64,000 nucleotides of DNA, taken from positions 2,986,468 to 3,050,467 of the forward strand of contig JAHCVI010000005.1 in assembly GCA_019096155.1 (NCBI GenBank), read 5' to 3'. The stretch's first letter is position 1. The number at the start of each line of letters is the position of its first letter. The notes beneath the pieces are model-generated. The model was not told where the DNA came from. It ran no database searches and saw only the letters and a program-made list of their open reading frames with translations. Of this stretch, positions 11,214 through 23,600 are shown one piece after another. The translations under genes were made by a program, and so were the position numbers. This DNA comes from Staphylotrichum longicolle. Its lineage: Eukaryota > Ascomycota > Sordariomycetes > Sordariales > Chaetomiaceae.

Positions 11214-13938
11214 TTAGTTGCCCCCCGGATACGGATTGGCCTTCGCAATCTGCCCGGCAATCTGCTCAGCAAACCACTCGGCGGGCTCTGCACTCAGCCG
11301 CGCCGTCTCGGCCGTCGTCAGGATGGTCTTGATGCCGACCCCGACCCGGTCCGAGCTGCTGTACTCCCTCAGCCTGTTGAGCACCTCGTTCACGTCGGCG
11401 GGGCCCTCGAATGCGCCCGACTCGGTCAACACATTGGCCATCTCGCGCGTGTCCTGGACGGCGGGCACGCGGATCTGGCGGTCAAACGCCGTGGTGATGT
11501 CGAGCTGCTCCATGACGGGCAGCTGGGAGGTGGTGGCGAGAATGAGGAGGCGGTGGCCCTTGGGCGGCGGCGTCTGTAGGAGCGTGACGAGCGCCTGGAG
11601 GATGCTGTTGGAGAGGCGCAGGCCGACGGGGTTCCATTCGATGAGACGCTCGATGTTGTCTAGAGAGTGTTAGTGGTTTGAGAGAGAAAAGAAAAATGTG
11701 TAGGGGAGAACATACCAATGATGAGCATGCTCAGGGGCGACTTGTAGGCGTCGGTAAAGATCTTGTGAAGGTGGTCCTTCTTGGCAAGCTCGTCTCGGAA
11801 GCCGACCATGGACGCAGGGGTGATAATCTTGATGAAGGGGTAGTCCGACTTCATGGCGATGTGGGCGGCCAATGCAGTCTTGCCGCTTGCCGGGGGGCCA
11901 TGCAGCAACACGGCGGTATGCCGCAGCCGCTCCTGTTGCCTGACGTTCTCCACATAGAGCATGCCGTCGTTGACGATGGCGGAGATGCTCTGCGAGAAGT
12001 TGATGATGCCGTAGGGAATGGCATCATCGAGCTCCGACTCGTCGGCGCCAAAGGCAGGCTTGACTTCGTTCAGCGCGTTGAGGAAGTCTTGCCGGACAAC
12101 CTTCATGTTGACCACATCCTCGCTGACGCTGGCCATAGTGCCAACCTTGATGTTCCGCGAGAACGCAAAAGACGTGGCCGATTTGACGAGACCGCTCAGC
12201 TCGGCACCCGAAAAGTTCTTGGTCAGGGCCGCCAGTTCGGGGAGGTCAACGTCGGTGCCCATGACGTTGTTCTCCTTCATCTTGGCGGTATGGATCTTGA
12301 GAATCTGGGACCGGCCGAACTCGTCGGGCAGCGAGATCTCGATTTGCACCTCGAGACGGCCCGGACGCAGTAGGGCGTCATCGATCATGTCCTTGCGGTT
12401 GGTCATTCCGATGAGGAGAATGTTGTTGAGCTGGTCGACACCGTCCAGCTTGGACAGCAGCTGGTTGACGACGCTGTCGCCCACACCCGTGCCGCCGCCG
12501 GCTCCCGAACCTCTCTGCTTGCACACGGCGTCCAGCTCGTCAAAAATGATGATATGCAGGCCGGACTCGTCGCCCTTCTCCTTGTACTCCTTCTCGGCAT
12601 CGGCGAACAGCTTCCGGATGTTTTCTTCGCTTTGGCCGACATACTTGTTCAGGACCTCGGGACCGTTGATGATCTTGGGCTCTCTGGCGTTCAGCATCTT
12701 GCCGATCTGCCGGGCGATGAGTGTCTTTCCTGTTCCCGGAGGGCCGTAGAGCAGCATGCCCTTCACGTGCATGATGCCGAGCTTGTCGATGAGACCTGGC
12801 GGGAAGATGCGCGAGGCAAAGGCACGGCGGAAGATGGTGGAGAACTCGGTATCCAGACCACCGATGCCCATGTCCTCAAATTTGAAGTCGGGGCTGATGA
12901 TGGCGTTGGCGGCGGGCCGCTTGTTGGAGCCTTTGAGCTTGATGGGCGACCTGGCATCCTTGTAGAAGCCGATGCTGGACTGGTTGGTGAGGATGCCGCG
13001 TGCTCCAGGGTCGCTGCGTGTGGGGGGTTCGTTGGTCTGCTTTTGCTGCATGGTGAGGTCGATCAGGGTCACCGTCTTGACCATGATGGCCAGCGGGACA
13101 TTTTGAACGTCCAGAAGCAGTCTCTGTCCGGGCGAGAAGACCTGGTTCTGGAAGCTCTTGACGAACATGGCGGCCAGCTCATCCTGGTCGTACGGAGCGT
13201 CCACAATTTTCCTGGCCGACGCAAACCCAATCTCGACGTCGATGGAGCCAACATATGCGGGACCCCCCTGGCTAAACGGGTCGTAGAGCTCTCCGACCAC
13301 CTCATCCATCATGCCGATGCTGCACCATGTTCGCTGCGGATCTGACAAGCTGATGCAGCCGTCGGGGAAACCGGGGGTGGGGCGTGCCGTGACGACATAA
13401 TCGCCCCTGAGTTGGTTGCCAGTCAGGCGGATGTACAGATCGGAGCCGTCGCGGTTCGGCGGGAAGTCGTTGGGCGATACGGCGCAACTGTGTCCAGGTC
13501 AGCGACTGCTCCCAGGCGCACGGCGACAAAGTCTCCGACTCACATGTTTCCAAAGATGTACTGCGACTGCAGCGTCTTGTCCTCGACCTTCGCAATCCTG
13601 AGCCGCACCTGTCGGCTCCTCGACTGCGGCTGATATGAGCCCGGCGCATTGGCGTATCCGCCACCGTATCCAGCACCTCCGTAGCTCTCCTTCGCGTAGC
13701 CATCCCCGCCGTAGCCCCCGCCAGGAGGGTTTTGGGGTCGCTGAGGTGCGGGCGCGGGCGCGGGCGAACGCCCGGCGGGAGATCCGTAACCACCGGGGGC
13801 TGGGGAGCCATAACCACTAGGCGCAGGCGAGTAGCCACCAGAGTCGCCTCCTGGTGGCCGCTGCACCTGGCGTCCAGGCAAACCGGGAGCCCCGCCGCGG
13901 GCGGCGGGTTTGCTGAAGAGATTGTTTCGCAGATCCAT
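11214..13938 (-). CDS. SEC18: SEC18/NSF vesicle-fusion AAA ATPase
   Basis: Three exons: 13938-13544, 13487-11716 and 11659-11214 (introns 56-57 nt, donors GTGAGT and GTATGT), in frame for 870 aa. Sec18/NSF disassembles cis-SNARE complexes with alpha-SNAP so SNAREs can be reused in membrane fusion. The N-terminal region has a Gly/Pro/Tyr-rich leader followed by the N domain (YIFGNI at the exon 1/2 join). D1 carries Walker A GPPGTGKT and Walker B IIFDELD; D2 carries GPPASGKT. Both splice joins restore conserved words (GNICAVSPND and LIIGDNIERLIEW), which supports the model. The low-complexity leader is longer than in yeast. It is divergent from the gene at 14527 and shares a promoter of about 590 bp with it. 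Confidence 0.96.
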
Positions 13939-14526
13939 GGCGATGGCTTGCGAGTTATGAAAGAGCGATGTGTGTCGAAGAGAGAGGTTTCGTGGTCCGG
14001 AACGGGGGATGGAAGCTTGAAAACAGCTGCGTCAACCCGGGCGAGGCCGTTAGGCGGGGTTTCGAGATGTCGAGGTCACGAGTGAATTCTCGAGACGTGG
14101 CCTTTGTTGGCTTCGACCTGTTTTATTCGTCTTTCGTTATCGAGGCCTGGTCTATGCCACACTCGCTTGGTTTTGTGCGGACCAACAAACAGAAAGTCTA
14201 TAAAAAGGGAGTGTCGTTGGCGACGTGGGCCGGGTTAGAGCTCGAGGTGTTGGGACAGGCGGCGTTTCAGCGAACGCCCCACGAGGACATCAAGAGGGAC
14301 ATAAAATACGAGATGGGGCCCACAGTTTTGGTGAGAGAAAGGATGGTTTACTGTGGCGACCAGACCACTCTGCTTCTTGGCATCTATCATCCAGTGGGGC
14401 GTGCTAGTGGGGAAGCCTGGCCCCACCATCCGTCTTGGCGACCTGCGAAGCTCAGTTAACCATCAAGGTGCATAAAAGCTACCCTTAACATTCCCAAATC
14501 CCCGTTCTCTCTCGAGCACCGCCATC
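13939..14526. promoter_or_regulatory. Shared promoter region, SEC18 and the LENG1-like gene
   Basis: This is a divergent intergenic region of 588 bp. A TATA-like TATAAAAAG at 14199-14207 on the plus strand and a GCATAAAAG word near 14471 could serve the rightward gene. No other element is distinguishable by eye. Confidence 0.4.
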
Positions 14527-15794
14527 ATGCCGCTGTAAGTCACACCCCAACACGTCACAGCAAACAATATATCTGACTTCCCACCAGACATCTCCTCGGC
14601 AAAAAGTCATGGAATCCCTACAACCCCGCCGCCATCGCCCGCGTGCGCCGCGATGAAGCGGCGGCACAGGCCCAGGAAGAAGCCGAGGAACAGCGCATGC
14701 AAGAAGTCGACGCCGCCCGCCGTCTGGCCATTCTGCGCGGCGAAGTTCCGCCTCCCCTCGAGCCGCCTTCCGAGCCCCATGGGCCCCCCACCTCCCGCAG
14801 CCATGACCGGGATCCCTACGGCGGCGGCAGCCGCAAGCGCAAGCGCCACGGCGAAGACGACACCGACTTTGAGATGCGCCTAGCCCGCGAGCGCGCCACT
14901 CTGGGGGCCCAGGCAACGCGCGAGCTGGCTACTGCTGCCAGACCCGCACCGACCATCACCACCGCGCCCGCGTCGCTGGTCGACAGCAAGGGGCACATCT
15001 CGCTGTTCTCCGAAGCCGAGACCGCACGGCCGCGGGAGGGAAACAAGGAGGCCACGGAGGAAGCGGCGCGCAAGGAGCGCGAGCTCAAGGATCAATACAA
15101 GATGCGGCTGGTCAACGCCGCGGGCAAGGACGGGCAGGGTCTGACGGACGGCGGGCCGTGGTATGCTTCCGCCGACGGGGAGGCGTCGGGGGCGCTGGTG
15201 CCGAGCAAGAACGTCTTTGGGAGGGATGACCCGAAGAGGAAGGTCAGGGAGGCGGTGAGGTTGGGCGCGAGTGATCCGCTTGCGATGATGAAGAGGGGCG
15301 CGAAGATGGTCAGGGAATTGGGGAAGGATAGGAAGAGGGAGGCAGAGGAGCGGGAGAGAGACTTGAAGGCGTTGGAGAGAGAGGAGAGGAGGGAGGAAAA
15401 GAGGAGGGAGAGGAGGAGAAGGAAAGAGGATGACGCTGATAGGAAGGACAGGGGTTCAAGTGGGGTAGTGAGGGATAGCAAGACAGAGCGACGTGAGCGC
15501 TCTCATCGGGACCACGAAGACCGGCGTCGGTCTCGAAGTGGCGAGCGGAGCAGGCATGGTCGGGAAAGGAGGCAGAGTCTGGACAGAGACGGTGGCTCCA
15601 AGGCACGGGAGAGCTCTCGCCCAGATGATGGAGACAGGTATAGAGACCGGAGTCGAGACTGGGAAAGACGACGCTTTGATGGACATGAAAAACACCACGA
15701 TAGGGATCACGATCGACATCACCGCTCACATAGATCAGAGCACGACAGGGAAAGGGACAGAGATAGAGATCGACGTAGGAGCGACCAGCGCTAA
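14527..15794 (+). CDS. CIR_N-domain protein, LENG1-like
   Basis: The first exon is only 8 nt (14527-14534, ATGCCGCT), followed by a 53-nt intron (GTAAGT...CCAG) and exon 2 at 14588-15794. The joined protein is 404 aa and starts MPLHLLGKKSWNPYN. The KKSW..YN...ARVRRDEA block is the CIR_N signature of CBF1-interacting corepressor, Cwc25 and LENG1 proteins. Later blocks (GHISLFSE, then a PWY motif) fit LENG1-type proteins better than Cwc25. The C-terminal 130 aa are Arg/Glu/Asp-rich and charged, with RD and RS dipeptides as in spliceosome-associated proteins. A nuclear role in pre-mRNA metabolism is inferred from the family. Gene finders would probably miss the tiny first exon and start inside exon 2. 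Confidence 0.85.
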
Positions 15795-15861
15795 CAGCCA
15801 AATCTCAACCCTCCTAACCGTCTCAGTCCCACCGATCAGCCCCCCCCTACCTCACTCCCAC

Positions 15862-16497
15862 TTATGCCTCCTTCCAAGGCAACTCAATCTTGACCTCTCT
15901 CATGTCCCTCTCGACCATCTCCCCCAGCTTCCCCTGCCCTTTACACACCCTCCCCAGCTCAGCCAACACCTCCTCTACCAAGCCCTCACTAGCCCCCTCC
16001 TTCCGATCGCTATACACATCCAGCCCCTCGGCCGTAAAAACCGTTGGCGCGAACCACGTCACGACCCACCTCTCCACCAGCTCCCCGTCCGGCCCCGCCC
16101 GCTCGCCGTACCCCAGCACCTCCCAGTGGCTGCCCACAAAGAACAGCAGCCCGCTGCCGCGCCAGTCCCACACGCCCGTGTCGCCCGCGGACGAGGCCGT
16201 GTCGACGCCCGCGATGCGCTTGAGGCTGCCCGCGCCGGAGAGGGATTCGTACTCGACGAGGTCGGAGACGCGCTCTCGAGACGGAGATGAAGAAGAGGAG
16301 GAGGTGGAGGAGGAGGAAGAGGGGAGGGGTCCGTAGGTGATGCGCACGTTGCGGGCGGAGCGCCACATTTTCAGGGTGGAGTGGGTGACGGACCAGGTGC
16401 GGTGGAGGAAGGCGAGGGTGGGTGGGGTGAAGGGCGGGTCGGGGTTGGGGGAGGAGGCGTACTTGGAGGGCAGGCGGATGGTGATGGGGTTTGACAT
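15862..16497 (-). CDS. Conserved fungal protein of unknown function (211 aa)
   Basis: Intact single-exon frame of 211 aa, convergent with the preceding gene (68 bp apart). The sequence looks like a real globular protein: LAFLHRTWSVTHSTLKMW near the N-terminus, a Ser-only linker at about residues 57-72, then WDWRGSGLLFFVGSHWEVLGYG and WVVTWFAPTVFTAEGLDVYS. Alternating aromatic and hydrophobic residues suggest a small beta-barrel, possibly lipocalin-like, but that is a guess. There is no signal peptide or membrane segment. I do not recognise a named family. Confidence 0.7.
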   Translation of the reverse strand: MSNPITIRLPSKYASSPNPDPPFTPPTLAFLHRTWSVTHSTLKMWRSARNVRITYGPLPSSSSSTSSSSSSPSRERVSDLVEYESLSGAGSLKRIAGVDTASSAGDTGVWDWRGSGLLFFVGSHWEVLGYGERAGPDGELVERWVVTWFAPTVFTAEGLDVYSDRKEGASEGLVEEVLAELGRVCKGQGKLGEMVERDMREVKIELPWKEA

Positions 16498-17397
16498 GGT
16501 GGTGGCTGGCGGTTTTGGGGGCCTTTGTGTGTGTGTTTAGGTCTGATTGGCGTGGTGATGAGACGTTGGATGAGGCTTTGTGAGCTGTTGAGGATGAGAG
16601 ATGTTTGATGATGAGAAGTTGGCGGTTAACGTTGGTGTAAACTTGGTCGAGGGAAGTCGTTGGGCATGACAGGGGTTCGATCAGGGATGCCTGCAGCCCG
16701 TGCGCACGACCGAGACACAGTGCACGAGAGTTGAGTCTCCAGGGGTCTCATCGTCTCACCATCAAATGCATGGGATTCTTCTTCTGTGGCACTCTTGCCA
16801 TTCGTTTACATATCTTGCTCTGTGATTTGACGAAACGAGATGCCGGAGCGTGATTCAAAACAACCGATCACATGACTGGATGCAACTGCAGCTCAAATCG
16901 ACTCTTTCCCCTCCGACAACCCTGGCCGTGTTTATCACGCCAACCAAACCGCAGATGCCGCGAGCAATGAGAAGTGACAGAGGCACACTGGCCGCATACT
17001 GTGCAGCCTCCCCTGTTCATGGAGTTGCGGCTCCAACCTCATTTTAGCGAGCCCCACAAGGCTGAGAACGACAACAGCTCAGATTTCGTCTGAATCCGTC
17101 GTTTTTCCGCGGTTGGTTTGCCGAGACCTCATTCCTGATCACATCCGTCTTTTGTTTTCCTGACTTAATTGAACCAGGCTCAGAGCTAGAGCAAGCCCAC
17201 TCAAGATTCCCAACTGAGCCGCAAACGGACATCTCAAACAAAGAACAGCATTCCCGAGTTCGGGTGAAAGCTCATTCATCAACTGCTCCCGTATTCAGAG
17301 CTGCATATCTGAGCATCCCTCCGCTTCAACTCTCTCTTTTACAACTCTGCACCTCTCAACACCACCACACTCGCAATCCTCACTCAAAACACTCACA
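16498..17397. other. Divergent intergenic region
   Basis: About 900 bp between divergent genes. No gene is supported. A pyrimidine-rich, CA-rich leader (about 17290-17397) runs into the ATG at 17398, typical of a filamentous fungal 5-prime UTR. Confidence 0.4.
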
Positions 17398-18301
17398 ATG
17401 GCCAACCCCAACCCAGACGAAATCGCCCTCTCCGACGAGGACATCCAGGACGCCGGCGACTACGAAGTCGATTACGACCCCGCCATGGCCGCCGCCCTCG
17501 GCTTCACCAGCTTCGGCGCACAAGACGACAGCTCCCGCCCCTCCAAAAAGCGGCGCTTCAACGCGCAGTCCGACGCCGCCGTCATCGCAACAGCCCCCTT
17601 TACGGCCCACAAGGCCCAGCAGCGGCAGCGGGCCAAATCCAAACCCAAGGCCCAATCCAAGTCCGCTCCCAAGGATGAAATCACATATTCCTCCTCCGAC
17701 GACAATGACGCCAAGAACAACAATGACAACAACAACAACAACGATGATAATGACGACGACGACTTTGGCCTCGACACCGCCGCCGACCTAGAAGAACCCC
17801 CAACCCCAGCCCCAACCCCAACCCCAGCTCATCCCTCCCCACCCCCAACCTCACCCTCCCCGCCCGGCCCCATCCACAACCACCCCTGCAGCAGCCCGCA
17901 ACACCGGCACGGGCACCGGTGCCGGTCACGCCCGAGGCGAGAACAGCCACCGAGGCGGCAGGGCGGGCGGCAAGGGCGGCGGCCACAACCCGCTCTGGTA
18001 CGTCGGCTACTACGACGCGAGCAGCAACGAGAACCCCTGGGAGGGCATGGAGAAGTTCAAGGGCCTGGCGCCCGTGGGGACGTGGGTGCCGCGGTACTGG
18101 AATCGGGTCGCCGCTGCTGCTGCTGGTGGCGGCGGCGCTGGCGGTGGTGATGGAGGTGATGAAGGTGATGAAGGTGATGGAGATGCTGGGTACGCCGGGG
18201 GTTCTGGGGACGCTGCTGGCGACGATGCCGGGTGGGACGTCGGAGCTGAGGAGACAGGTGCCTATGGAGAGGAGGAGGGGGCCGCTGTTCCAGCCGGTTG
18301 A
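17398..18301 (+). CDS. Conserved hypothetical protein, reading frame broken
   Basis: The 5-prime part is read from 17398 (MANPNPDEIALSDED..., with AMAAALGFTSFG and KKRRFN), then a run of Asp/Asn and Pro/Thr low complexity. From about 17860 the plausible frame is one base later and contains HNPLWYVGYYDASSNENPWE and KFKGLAPVGTWVPRYW, ending at 18301 after a Gly/Asp-rich tail. Both parts look like one conserved nuclear-type fungal protein (acidic N-terminus, KKRR basic patch). No GT donor of good quality bridges the shift. The change lies in a C-rich repeat (17800-17880), so a lost or gained base is more likely than an intron. The function is unknown. Confidence 0.6.
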
Positions 18302-19794
18302 GCAAGGACGGAGGAGGAGCTGCGGTCACTGCCGACAGCGACCGACACCCCTCGTCAAAGACAAGCACGACCGTCCAACCCAATCACAAGTGGAACGAGA
18401 CAGGAGAAGGCAGAGGGCCATGGAGATAACCCTCTTAGATCATCACGTGACCCCATGGGGTTTGGTATCCGCAGAGCAACAGCCCCTTCCGGGCCCAGGT
18501 TGGGCACAACCACGTCACATGACAGACCGGTGAAGATCACGCTGGGCAAAAGACGGAGACACACAGTGCCGCAGGAGGTGTGGCTCGCCGGAGGGGAGGC
18601 GGAGGAGGCACTTGTACTTGAGGCCAGGTCACGAGAAGCGTCACGCTGCCCACCTACGGGCACACACGCACACAGAGAGAGAGAGAGACAGGAACAGAGA
18701 TCTACCGCGTGATTGCCAGCTACGGAATAGAACACGATCAAAGGAACAAAGACAGCAGGGAAACACGTGAAATCCACCTGACCCAGCTCCCAAGACCCCC
18801 ACTCACCCATGTCATACAATCCCAGCCTTCCCCTCCCAGAAAGAGCAGCATCCCTCCCTCCCCGAGCGCCCGAAACGGGAAAGAACACCCCCCTCCGTTT
18901 TTCATCCCCCAGGAACAGTCAGCACGTCCTCCTCACGTGCCAGACAAGCTGACCGGCTGTCCCCCTCCCCGCCACCGCCGCCGCCGGCTCTCCAAAGCTT
19001 GGTTCTGTGCTCCCAAGCAAGGCACGAGCAGGCGAGGAAGGGCTTTCCTCCTCCCAAACAGCCGGGTCCGCCAGAACTAGCCCCTGGTCCCCCATCATCC
19101 GCAGGGAAAGCCCACCTGCAGCCCACGCGAGTGCCCACCCACCGTCCCGATCTTCCCGCCCTGCCGGGATAACCCGCCCCGGCGTGCGTCCAAAAAAGGC
19201 GGGGGAGGGGGTGATGGTGGAGCACGCGCTGTACCGGTACTTTTGAAACCCCCCAAAACCCGCAACAAAAACGCTGCCCGCCCTCCCTCCGTTCCCGGTA
19301 CCCAAAACAAGACAACAAAAGAAGAACCCTGCCCGGCCCGTCCAATCATAAGTCATAAACGTCGTGAAACAGCCGCCCAGATGTGCAGATTGCGCAGGAA
19401 AAGGGGGGGTGGAGCGCGGGTCGCCCCGTCGCGCGAACGCGTGTGGGAGGGGGCGTGAGATCTCGAAAGAGCTGCAGATGCTGCATAAACTGCAAAGTTG
19501 CCCGACGCATTTCACACACCCCCCCGTTTCCGCCGCGCCGCCGCCCGTCGTAGAATGACGGCCATAAAGCAGCGAGGGGTGGAAAATGCGCGAGCGGCTC
19601 CGCAGCCTCGCCTCTCGTCTCAACGTCACCTCTCCCGCAAGGCTCCTCGCCGCACACCCCCTTTGCTGATCAGAACATGAAAGTGGGTATGGGTACCTGC
19701 AGATGCTCCCGTCTGCAAGATCTGTCGATAAAGATGAGGCTCAAAACGCCAGATCGCCCGCAACGCCAGGCAAAACAAAGATGAGACTGCCAGA
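18302..19794. other. Intergenic region between convergent genes
   Basis: About 1.5 kb with no supportable gene. It contains a short CA/GA microsatellite at about 18661-18690 and several C- or G-rich tracts. It should include the 3-prime UTRs of both flanking genes. Confidence 0.45.
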
Positions 19795-20604
19795 TTAGTA
19801 CATATCCGGGGACGGGTACCGCGCCCGCGCCTTTGCGTACTCCTTGGAGTGCTTTTTTGACGCCTTCGCCTTCAGAGACCTGGCCGTGCTTTTTGTCAGC
19901 TTCTGTTTTCTAGAGGGCAGTCTCCGCGATTTGAGCTGTCGTCCTCGCGGATCGCGAGCGGCTCGAATCCAGTTTTGTATTACTGGGAAGCAAATCCGCT
20001 ACTTACGAGACTTTCTTCTGCGTCCACTCGAGATCGTTGCGCACCTCGCGCGCATCCTCGAGCCCCTGCGCAAACCGCGCGCGGGTCTTTGCCAGGCGCG
20101 CTTGCGCCTTTGCCTGCAGCTCGAGCAGCTCTCGGTGCTTGGCGTTCAAGTGGCCAGATCTGTTTCGATTTCGCGTTAGCCAACAGTTCCAGTCCTGACC
20201 ACCGGGCTCTCGCCAGCTCGCAGCGAACGCTTCCTGGGCGCTGCTCAAAGCCGCCATTTCGGGAACGCAACTTACGTCTGCGCCTGCTTGGCGGTGCACT
20301 TGTCAAGAGCAAGCGGGTCGAAAGTGGCCGCAAACCGCTCCTGCATGTATTCGTTGAGGTCGATGCCGCCCGCGGAACAAGCAGTGTCGTACTCGCCCTG
20401 GCTGCTACCGGCGTAGCTGGTGGTCACAGAGTAGCTGTTTCCATAGCCAGACGCGGAGCTGACAGAGGCATCCAGATCCTCGGGAGGCGAAACCGAGTAG
20501 GTGCTGTCACCGCTTGTGTAGTAGCTCGGGCTCTGGTATTGACCCTTGCTGGGAATGGGGAGGGCGCCAGTGGCGTAATATTGAGGAGAGTAAGAAGTAG
20601 ACAT
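19795..20604 (-). CDS. KXD1: KxDL-domain protein, BLOC-1-type subunit
   Basis: Three exons: 20604-20276, 20159-20007 and 19879-19795 (donors GTAAGT; acceptors ACAG and CCAG), giving 188 aa. All joins are in frame and restore AQTSGHLNAKH and KKVSSLKAKASKKH. The N-terminal 80 aa are Ser/Tyr/Gly-rich and disordered. Residues about 90-180 form the helical KxDL domain, with heptad-like LQAKAQARLAKTRARFAQGL and RNDLEWTQKKV and the typical RYPSPD end. Kxd1 is a subunit of the yeast BLOC-1 complex on endosomes, and its animal relative acts in lysosome positioning. The fungal role in endosomal maturation is inferred from that. The third exon is short and would be easy to miss. Confidence 0.88.
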
Positions 20605-23600
20605 GATGAAGAATGCGGGTGGGCAAACAGACGCTTGTGAGTTTGAGAGGTGTGACGAAGCTTGTGGCCGGTGTAGGCTCTCAAGAGTGTGTGTTTGTTT
20701 GTGAAGATGGTGTCACTTGGGACAGAACTATGTCGGATGTGGGAGAATGTGTCTTGTGCTCTTGAATGTGATCCTGGGGAGCAGAGAAAGTGAAGAGAAA
20801 GGAGAAAGAAGATCTTACCTCGACCCCGTCAAACTTGACCCTTTTTATACCCGTCTGAAGCCCCCCTGGCTCGCGGCATGCCGCCATCGCGACTTGAGCA
20901 GGATAAGAGCAGAAGACTCTATTCGTCAAGGACCCCTCTAACCCCGCTTGAAGCCAGGGAGAGGTAGGATGCGATGAGGGTCATGGTGACGATGAGGGCC
21001 CGGTCTTCATCGAGACACGCCTCTCGGGCCGTCTGCCCTCCACGGGGACAAGCCAACCAGAGGAGGCATGGTATAGCGGATGGGGTGATCCCTGAGCAGT
21101 TGGCCGAGCAGGCCATCCCGGATTGGCTTGGGGACGAGTTTCGATTGATCAGAGAAAGGAGTGAGCAAAACAGGATGCATATGCCGGGGGGCGACTATCA
21201 CCGTTTGTATTGGTGGAGCCGGCATCAAAGAGGGGGAAACGGGACAGAGGATCCTGTCCCCAACAAGAAAGTCCGGCTGTTCCATAGTTCTAGGCTCCGG
21301 GGACCAAGTCAAGCATGGTCAACAAGAGGCGAGGGGGGGGATCGGGTGGGCCTGAAGAGCAGGAGGCTCAACGGCCAAGATCCAGAAGGGGGGTGACAAG
21401 GAGGGGTGAGCGTAGCAGCGCCGGCCGAGGGAGGGAATGGAAGGCGAGAAGAGGTGCCGGAGGCATGGGCAGGGGTAGTTCGTGCCGGAGACTAGGCCGA
21501 GATGGCGAGATGGGGGACGGGGTGACAGCGAATGACAGGCTGGAACCCGCAAGCGGAGGTCTGGGAACGAACTGTTCGGCTCGTCGAAATTTGGAGGTCA
21601 TGAGGCATGTGTCCAGAGACTGGCCGGGAACAGGCAAGGCCAAACGGTGGGCAGGATTGAACGAACGGCGGGCCGAAAGACGGAGAGACGAACAAATCGG
21701 CGAAGGGCCGTCGACGGATGCACCATGACCTTTGACTGACGGGGATCGACCACCCAGGATGGACCCTCGAAGAGCAGCGAACGGGGAACGACAAACAGGC
21801 GTGCCGTGATGACGCTAAGCAGAATGGACAAAAGCAGCGTGGAATCCTGATTTCCCAGAGCTGACGTCTCGTTGGTCCGGGACGGGAAATGGCGACGTCA
21901 AACAGATGTTGCAAAGTCGGGTTAGGCAGAGATGCATCAGGTCGGGCAATGTGTTGTCCAAAAGGGCTGCAGGTGGGATTTGTTTTTTGGAGGGGTCTTA
22001 CACAGGCAGCTCTGAGCACCATGGCCTGTGCGTTCTCGGATGGACTGCACTTGCCTCCTGAGCGACCCCGAGTGACGAGAAATAGGACTGAACACGGCAG
22101 GCACGGTGGAATTGCGATGCCCTAACACACAATTCGGAAAGAAAAAGGGATTATTCAATTGGCTAGAGGGCAAAGAAAACGAAACGGGCCCTCAAGCGTT
22201 CACTTACTCGTCGGCGAAGATCGGTACGGCGAGCGAGGGGTGGGCAGGCTCTGCACACACTTGCCGACCAGAAAAGCCTTGGAGAGGAATTAACCACGGC
22301 CCGGATCCACGGGTGCGTCCAGGTTGATAAGCTACCGGTATGGGGGCTCCTTGGATGGATGTACTGTGTAGCGGGCGACGTGCAGTTTCTCTGCTGCGTT
22401 TCAGGGTACTAGTATGCCTCGGCGCCGGCTGCCAGCGGCCCATGCCAGGGTACTGTGTATGCACGTCTGAGACCTTGTGTTTTTATTCCGCCCTGCCGAG
22501 ATAGGGTGCAGAAAGAGTCTCGGGATCTGGAGCATGGCCGCTTGCTGCCAAAGGCGCCGTGAATGTTCCGAGTACTACGCCTGCCGGGCTTCGGCCAACC
22601 GGTGGACGGAGGACATAGGACAAGACACGCCTTGGCCGTCTCGGTAATGCGGGCTGCGCAAGGTAACGAGCCGGTGTAGCCTGCGGCAAGTCATGTACGT
22701 CAAAGGGGCAACCGAAAACGTGGAGGTCCACAGAAGACGGCTGCAAAGTCTCAGACAATCCGGCTGAGTGAAGCGTACATCGTCGTCCCGGTGTTCCGGC
22801 TTGAAATTGCGGCCTGCCCATCGGTTTTGCCCGTGATGAGAGCCGCTTCCTGCCTCGCCCCACGCTGCGGGCTTTCGAGAAGCTCGGGCATAAGGGAGGA
22901 TGCCTGGATGCAGTGCATGATATCCCCGCGAAGATAGGTAGGTTCCGGGTCCTGCCCACCAACAGCACCCATGGGTACATGACAGATCGTACATTTCCTG
23001 CCGCTCCGGAAGGCTGACTCTGGGGTTGAGTGGCCATGTAGCAATGGCAGGGCAGAGGCGGGGGAGGGGCATGACTTGGGAACCATGCGAAGGTAAGGAG
23101 GCCGGTCCCCTTTCGTTCGTCCAACAAGATCCCCAGTGGCTCCATCAGTCGGCCGTCATTGGGCCGTTCGCCAACAGAACCGGAGACCCGGGGCACGCCG
23201 GGATGGGGAGCTAAGGTTGGCTCGTTAAGAACTCTGCATGGCTGACAACGCCTCAGTGGGCTGTAACTTGGCTCCGTTCGCGCGCTAATGGCGTCCAACA
23301 TGCGGGAGCGGGCATTGCGTCAGTGAGGTCGGCAAGGGGGGGGTGCCTCACAGCAGGCCCACGGGTGGGACGACAGACGGAGGGACTGTAGGCAGAAGTG
23401 AAGCAGTTAACAGCTTGTTATCTAACCGGCGCGAACGGGCGAGATGCAGGCTCGGGTCAGCGTCGAAAGACAACGCATCAAGCCCTCCTGCAGGTTGGGG
23501 GGCAGTTGCAGGCTGCGGCACCCCCGTCTTTCCATGATCCGCTGGGATCGCGGGCTTCGAGAAGGAACGGGCAGAGAGATCAAGTGTGGGTACCGCGAAA

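Noticed and set aside
22483..23301. 272-codon open frame on the minus strand
   Set aside because: No domain, start context or intron support; other frames over the same bases are also open; it looks like chance in GC-rich DNA.
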